Shown in pieces: positions 4,324 through 5,548 of a DNA stretch of 5,548 nucleotides. This DNA is from Elusimicrobia bacterium RBG_16_66_12 (GTDB lineage: Bacteria; Elusimicrobiota; Elusimicrobia; UBA1565; UBA9628). The translations under genes and the position numbers were made by a program. The stretch's first letter is position 1, and every line of letters starts with the position of its first letter. The notes beneath the pieces are model-generated. The model saw only the letters and a program-made list of their open reading frames with translations. It was not told where the DNA came from and searched no databases. The stretch is taken from NCBI GenBank assembly GCA_001800005.1, contig MGUL01000064.1, forward strand, positions 4,532 through 10,079, written 5' to 3'.

Positions 4324-5548
4324 CGGTCCGCTCCCGCCAGTTTGTGAGCCGCGGCCGCCCAGTGCTCGGCCCAATCGGGAGAGCCGCAGGCCCAGCCCGC
4401 GCGGAAGCGCGCGACGGCGCCCTGGACCTCGGAGCCGCCCCACCAGGCCTCGGGGTCCTTCAGGATCTCGGCGGCTCGCCGGGCAGCCTCCTCGGGAGCG
4501 TCGCAGAGTATCCCCGCTTTTCTCAGGTCGTCGAAGGCGCTGAGAGCGGATGGGCGCATCCTCCAGAGGGTGGGGTCCCAGAACAGGAGGGTCGGCGCGC
4601 CGGACGCCAGGCACTCCAGCCAGGAGGTCTGGGGATGGTCCACGACGACGAGCCGCGCGGATGAGATTCGCTTCATCAGCGCCTCGCGCGCGGTTTCGAA
4701 GTCGAGCCCGGGCCAGCGGCGCTCCAGCCGCTCGCGCATGGCCCAACTGAAATCCTCGACGGGCAGGCGCACCGACATCCGCGCTCGGTCCGCGTCCGGC
4801 AGGGCCTCGACGAAGCGCTCGCGCTGGGCGAGATAATCCGGATAGCGGGGCCAGAGCGGGACGTTGCAGAAGTAGAAGGTGTAGCCGAAGCTTGGGAGTG
4901 CGTGGGTCACGAGCATCCAGCCGCTGCCGGGGCGGCGGGCGGCGGGGCGGCTCAGGCGGGGATTTGGAAGCGGCCGGACGCGGGCCGGGGCGGCACCGGA
5001 AGAGGGCTCCGTCCAGCCCCAGGTCCAGTACTCGTCGGAGATCGCGCGCTCGTGGCGCTCGTTATGGAGGACGTCGAACATCCCATAGGCCCCGCCGTGC
5101 TGGGCGATCGCGAGGCGACCGCCGTTCGAGACGGTCTGCGCGGCGAGGAGCTTGAAGTGTTCGTCGAGAAGCCAGCCGACGGAAGTGACGGCGGCGCGAG
5201 GAGGGTGTGGCCATTCCCGGGCCACCGCGGCGGCGGCGGCGGAGAAGTCCTCGAGCAGGATGCGGGGAAGGTTCGCGGGCATGAGGGCCCAAGCCAGACG
5301 CTCCAGTTCGCCGGACGCCTGGGTCTCGGCGAGGGCCGCGCGGCGCGGGTCCGGCGTCGTCGGGGTCGGGAGCGTCGTGAGGAGTCCGAGCGTGGGCTGG
5401 ACGCGCCAGCCCGAGGCCAGGCAGAGCGCGGCCTGGTCCGCCGTCGGCATGTAGAGCGAGGAGAATACCGTTTCCGGCGCGCGCAGGCGGCGCGCCGCCC
5501 CGGCGAGTGCGGCCGCCGCGGCGGCGGCGGCCGTCTTCCCGGCCGGGG
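4320..5548 (-). CDS. LIC12162-family O-antigen transferase (5' end outside window)
   Basis: The C-terminal ~408 residues of a larger protein; the frame is open to the window edge with no stop. The best marker is a block at plus positions about 5187-5010, reading TSVGWLLDEHFK, then GRLAIAQHGGAYG, then ISDEYWTWGW. To my recollection this is the signature of the LIC12162 putative transferase family, named from the Leptospira O-antigen cluster. QHGG resembles the QHG segments of CDP-glycerol phosphotransferase/GT-B-like enzymes. A Pro/Arg-rich linker (visible residues ~180-205) separates it from a second domain with DHPQTSWLECLASGAPTLLFWDP, the donor-binding-like half. Family members run to nearly 600 residues, so roughly 170-190 N-terminal residues should lie outside. 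The ATG at 5450 is probably internal, because the codons before it (PETVFSSLYMP) read like conserved protein. Two Ala-rich tracts are present. It probably transfers a sugar or phosphate-linked residue to a glycan at the cytoplasmic membrane; donor is unproven. Confidence 0.87.
   Translation of the reverse strand, partial: PAGKTAAAAAAAALAGAARRLRAPETVFSSLYMPTADQAALCLASGWRVQPTLGLLTTLPTPTTPDPRRAALAETQASGELERLAWALMPANLPRILLEDFSAAAAAVAREWPHPPRAAVTSVGWLLDEHFKLLAAQTVSNGGRLAIAQHGGAYGMFDVLHNERHERAISDEYWTWGWTEPSSGAAPARVRPLPNPRLSRPAARRPGSGWMLVTHALPSFGYTFYFCNVPLWPRYPDYLAQRERFVEALPDADRARMSVRLPVEDFSWAMRERLERRWPGLDFETAREALMKRISSARLVVVDHPQTSWLECLASGAPTLLFWDPTLWRMRPSALSAFDDLRKAGILCDAPEEAARRAAEILKDPEAWWGGSEVQGAVARFRAGWACGSPDWAEHWAAAAHKLAGADR

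Noticed and set aside
3304..4347. Plus-strand open frame of 347 codons antisense to the zinc-ribbon methyltransferase
   Set aside because: Gln/Glu/Gly/Ala/Arg-rich translation without motifs; explained by the opposite-strand codon pattern.
4324..4746. Upstream in-frame extension of the zinc-ribbon methyltransferase (a possible 455-residue fusion)
   Set aside because: The extra residues are Arg/Pro/Gly-rich and lie entirely within the transferase gene in another frame. The ATG at 4323 gives the zinc-ribbon N-terminus and an ATGA overlap.
5448..5450. ATG as the true start of the LIC12162-type transferase
   Set aside because: The frame stays open to the window end, the preceding residues (VFSSLYMP) look like protein sequence continuous with what follows, and the family is much longer than 376 residues.

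Overview
The window is a GC-rich (roughly 65-70%) stretch of a surface-polysaccharide or glycoconjugate biosynthesis locus. All seven genes lie on the minus strand, so transcription runs from the right end to the left end. Both ends cut through a gene, so the operon continues on both sides. The GC content and gene families fit a Gram-negative-type bacterium making LPS O-antigen, exopolysaccharide or a glycosylated surface protein. No taxonomic marker is present, and the phylum cannot be named from this sequence.

In transcription order the genes are: (1) 5548-4320, the C-terminal ~408 residues of a LIC12162-type O-antigen transferase; (2) 4323-3379, a zinc-ribbon class I SAM methyltransferase; (3) 3377-2676, a CMP-nonulosonate (acylneuraminate-type) cytidylyltransferase; (4) 2679-2089, a winged-helix regulator of the EPS-associated MarR type with an unassigned C-terminal domain; (5) 2092-1091, a LegB-type NAD-dependent sugar 4,6-dehydratase; (6) 1063-284, a second class I methyltransferase of lower GC; (7) 287-1, the N-terminus of an extended SDR (epimerase/reductase-like).

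Packing is very tight. Four of the six junctions are 4-base ATGA overlaps, one gap is 1 base, and the only real gap is 27 bases. This implies a translationally coupled polycistron. No stretch over 300 bases is gene-free, and no RNA gene, mobile element, CRISPR array or convincing terminator was seen.

The dehydratase and cytidylyltransferase correspond to the first sugar-modifying step and the activation step of a legionaminic-acid-like nine-carbon sugar pathway. The transferase, two methyltransferases and SDR are plausible decorating or assembly enzymes. The aminotransferase, acetyltransferase, hydrolysing epimerase and NeuB-type synthase needed for a full pathway are not in the window. The most notable non-coding signal is an AT-rich island at the start of the regulator gene. 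It carries a perfect 7-3-7 inverted repeat (2654-2670), an extra half-site 11 bases away, and a sigma70-like promoter candidate directly upstream. This suggests an internal, self-regulated promoter in the middle of the operon.
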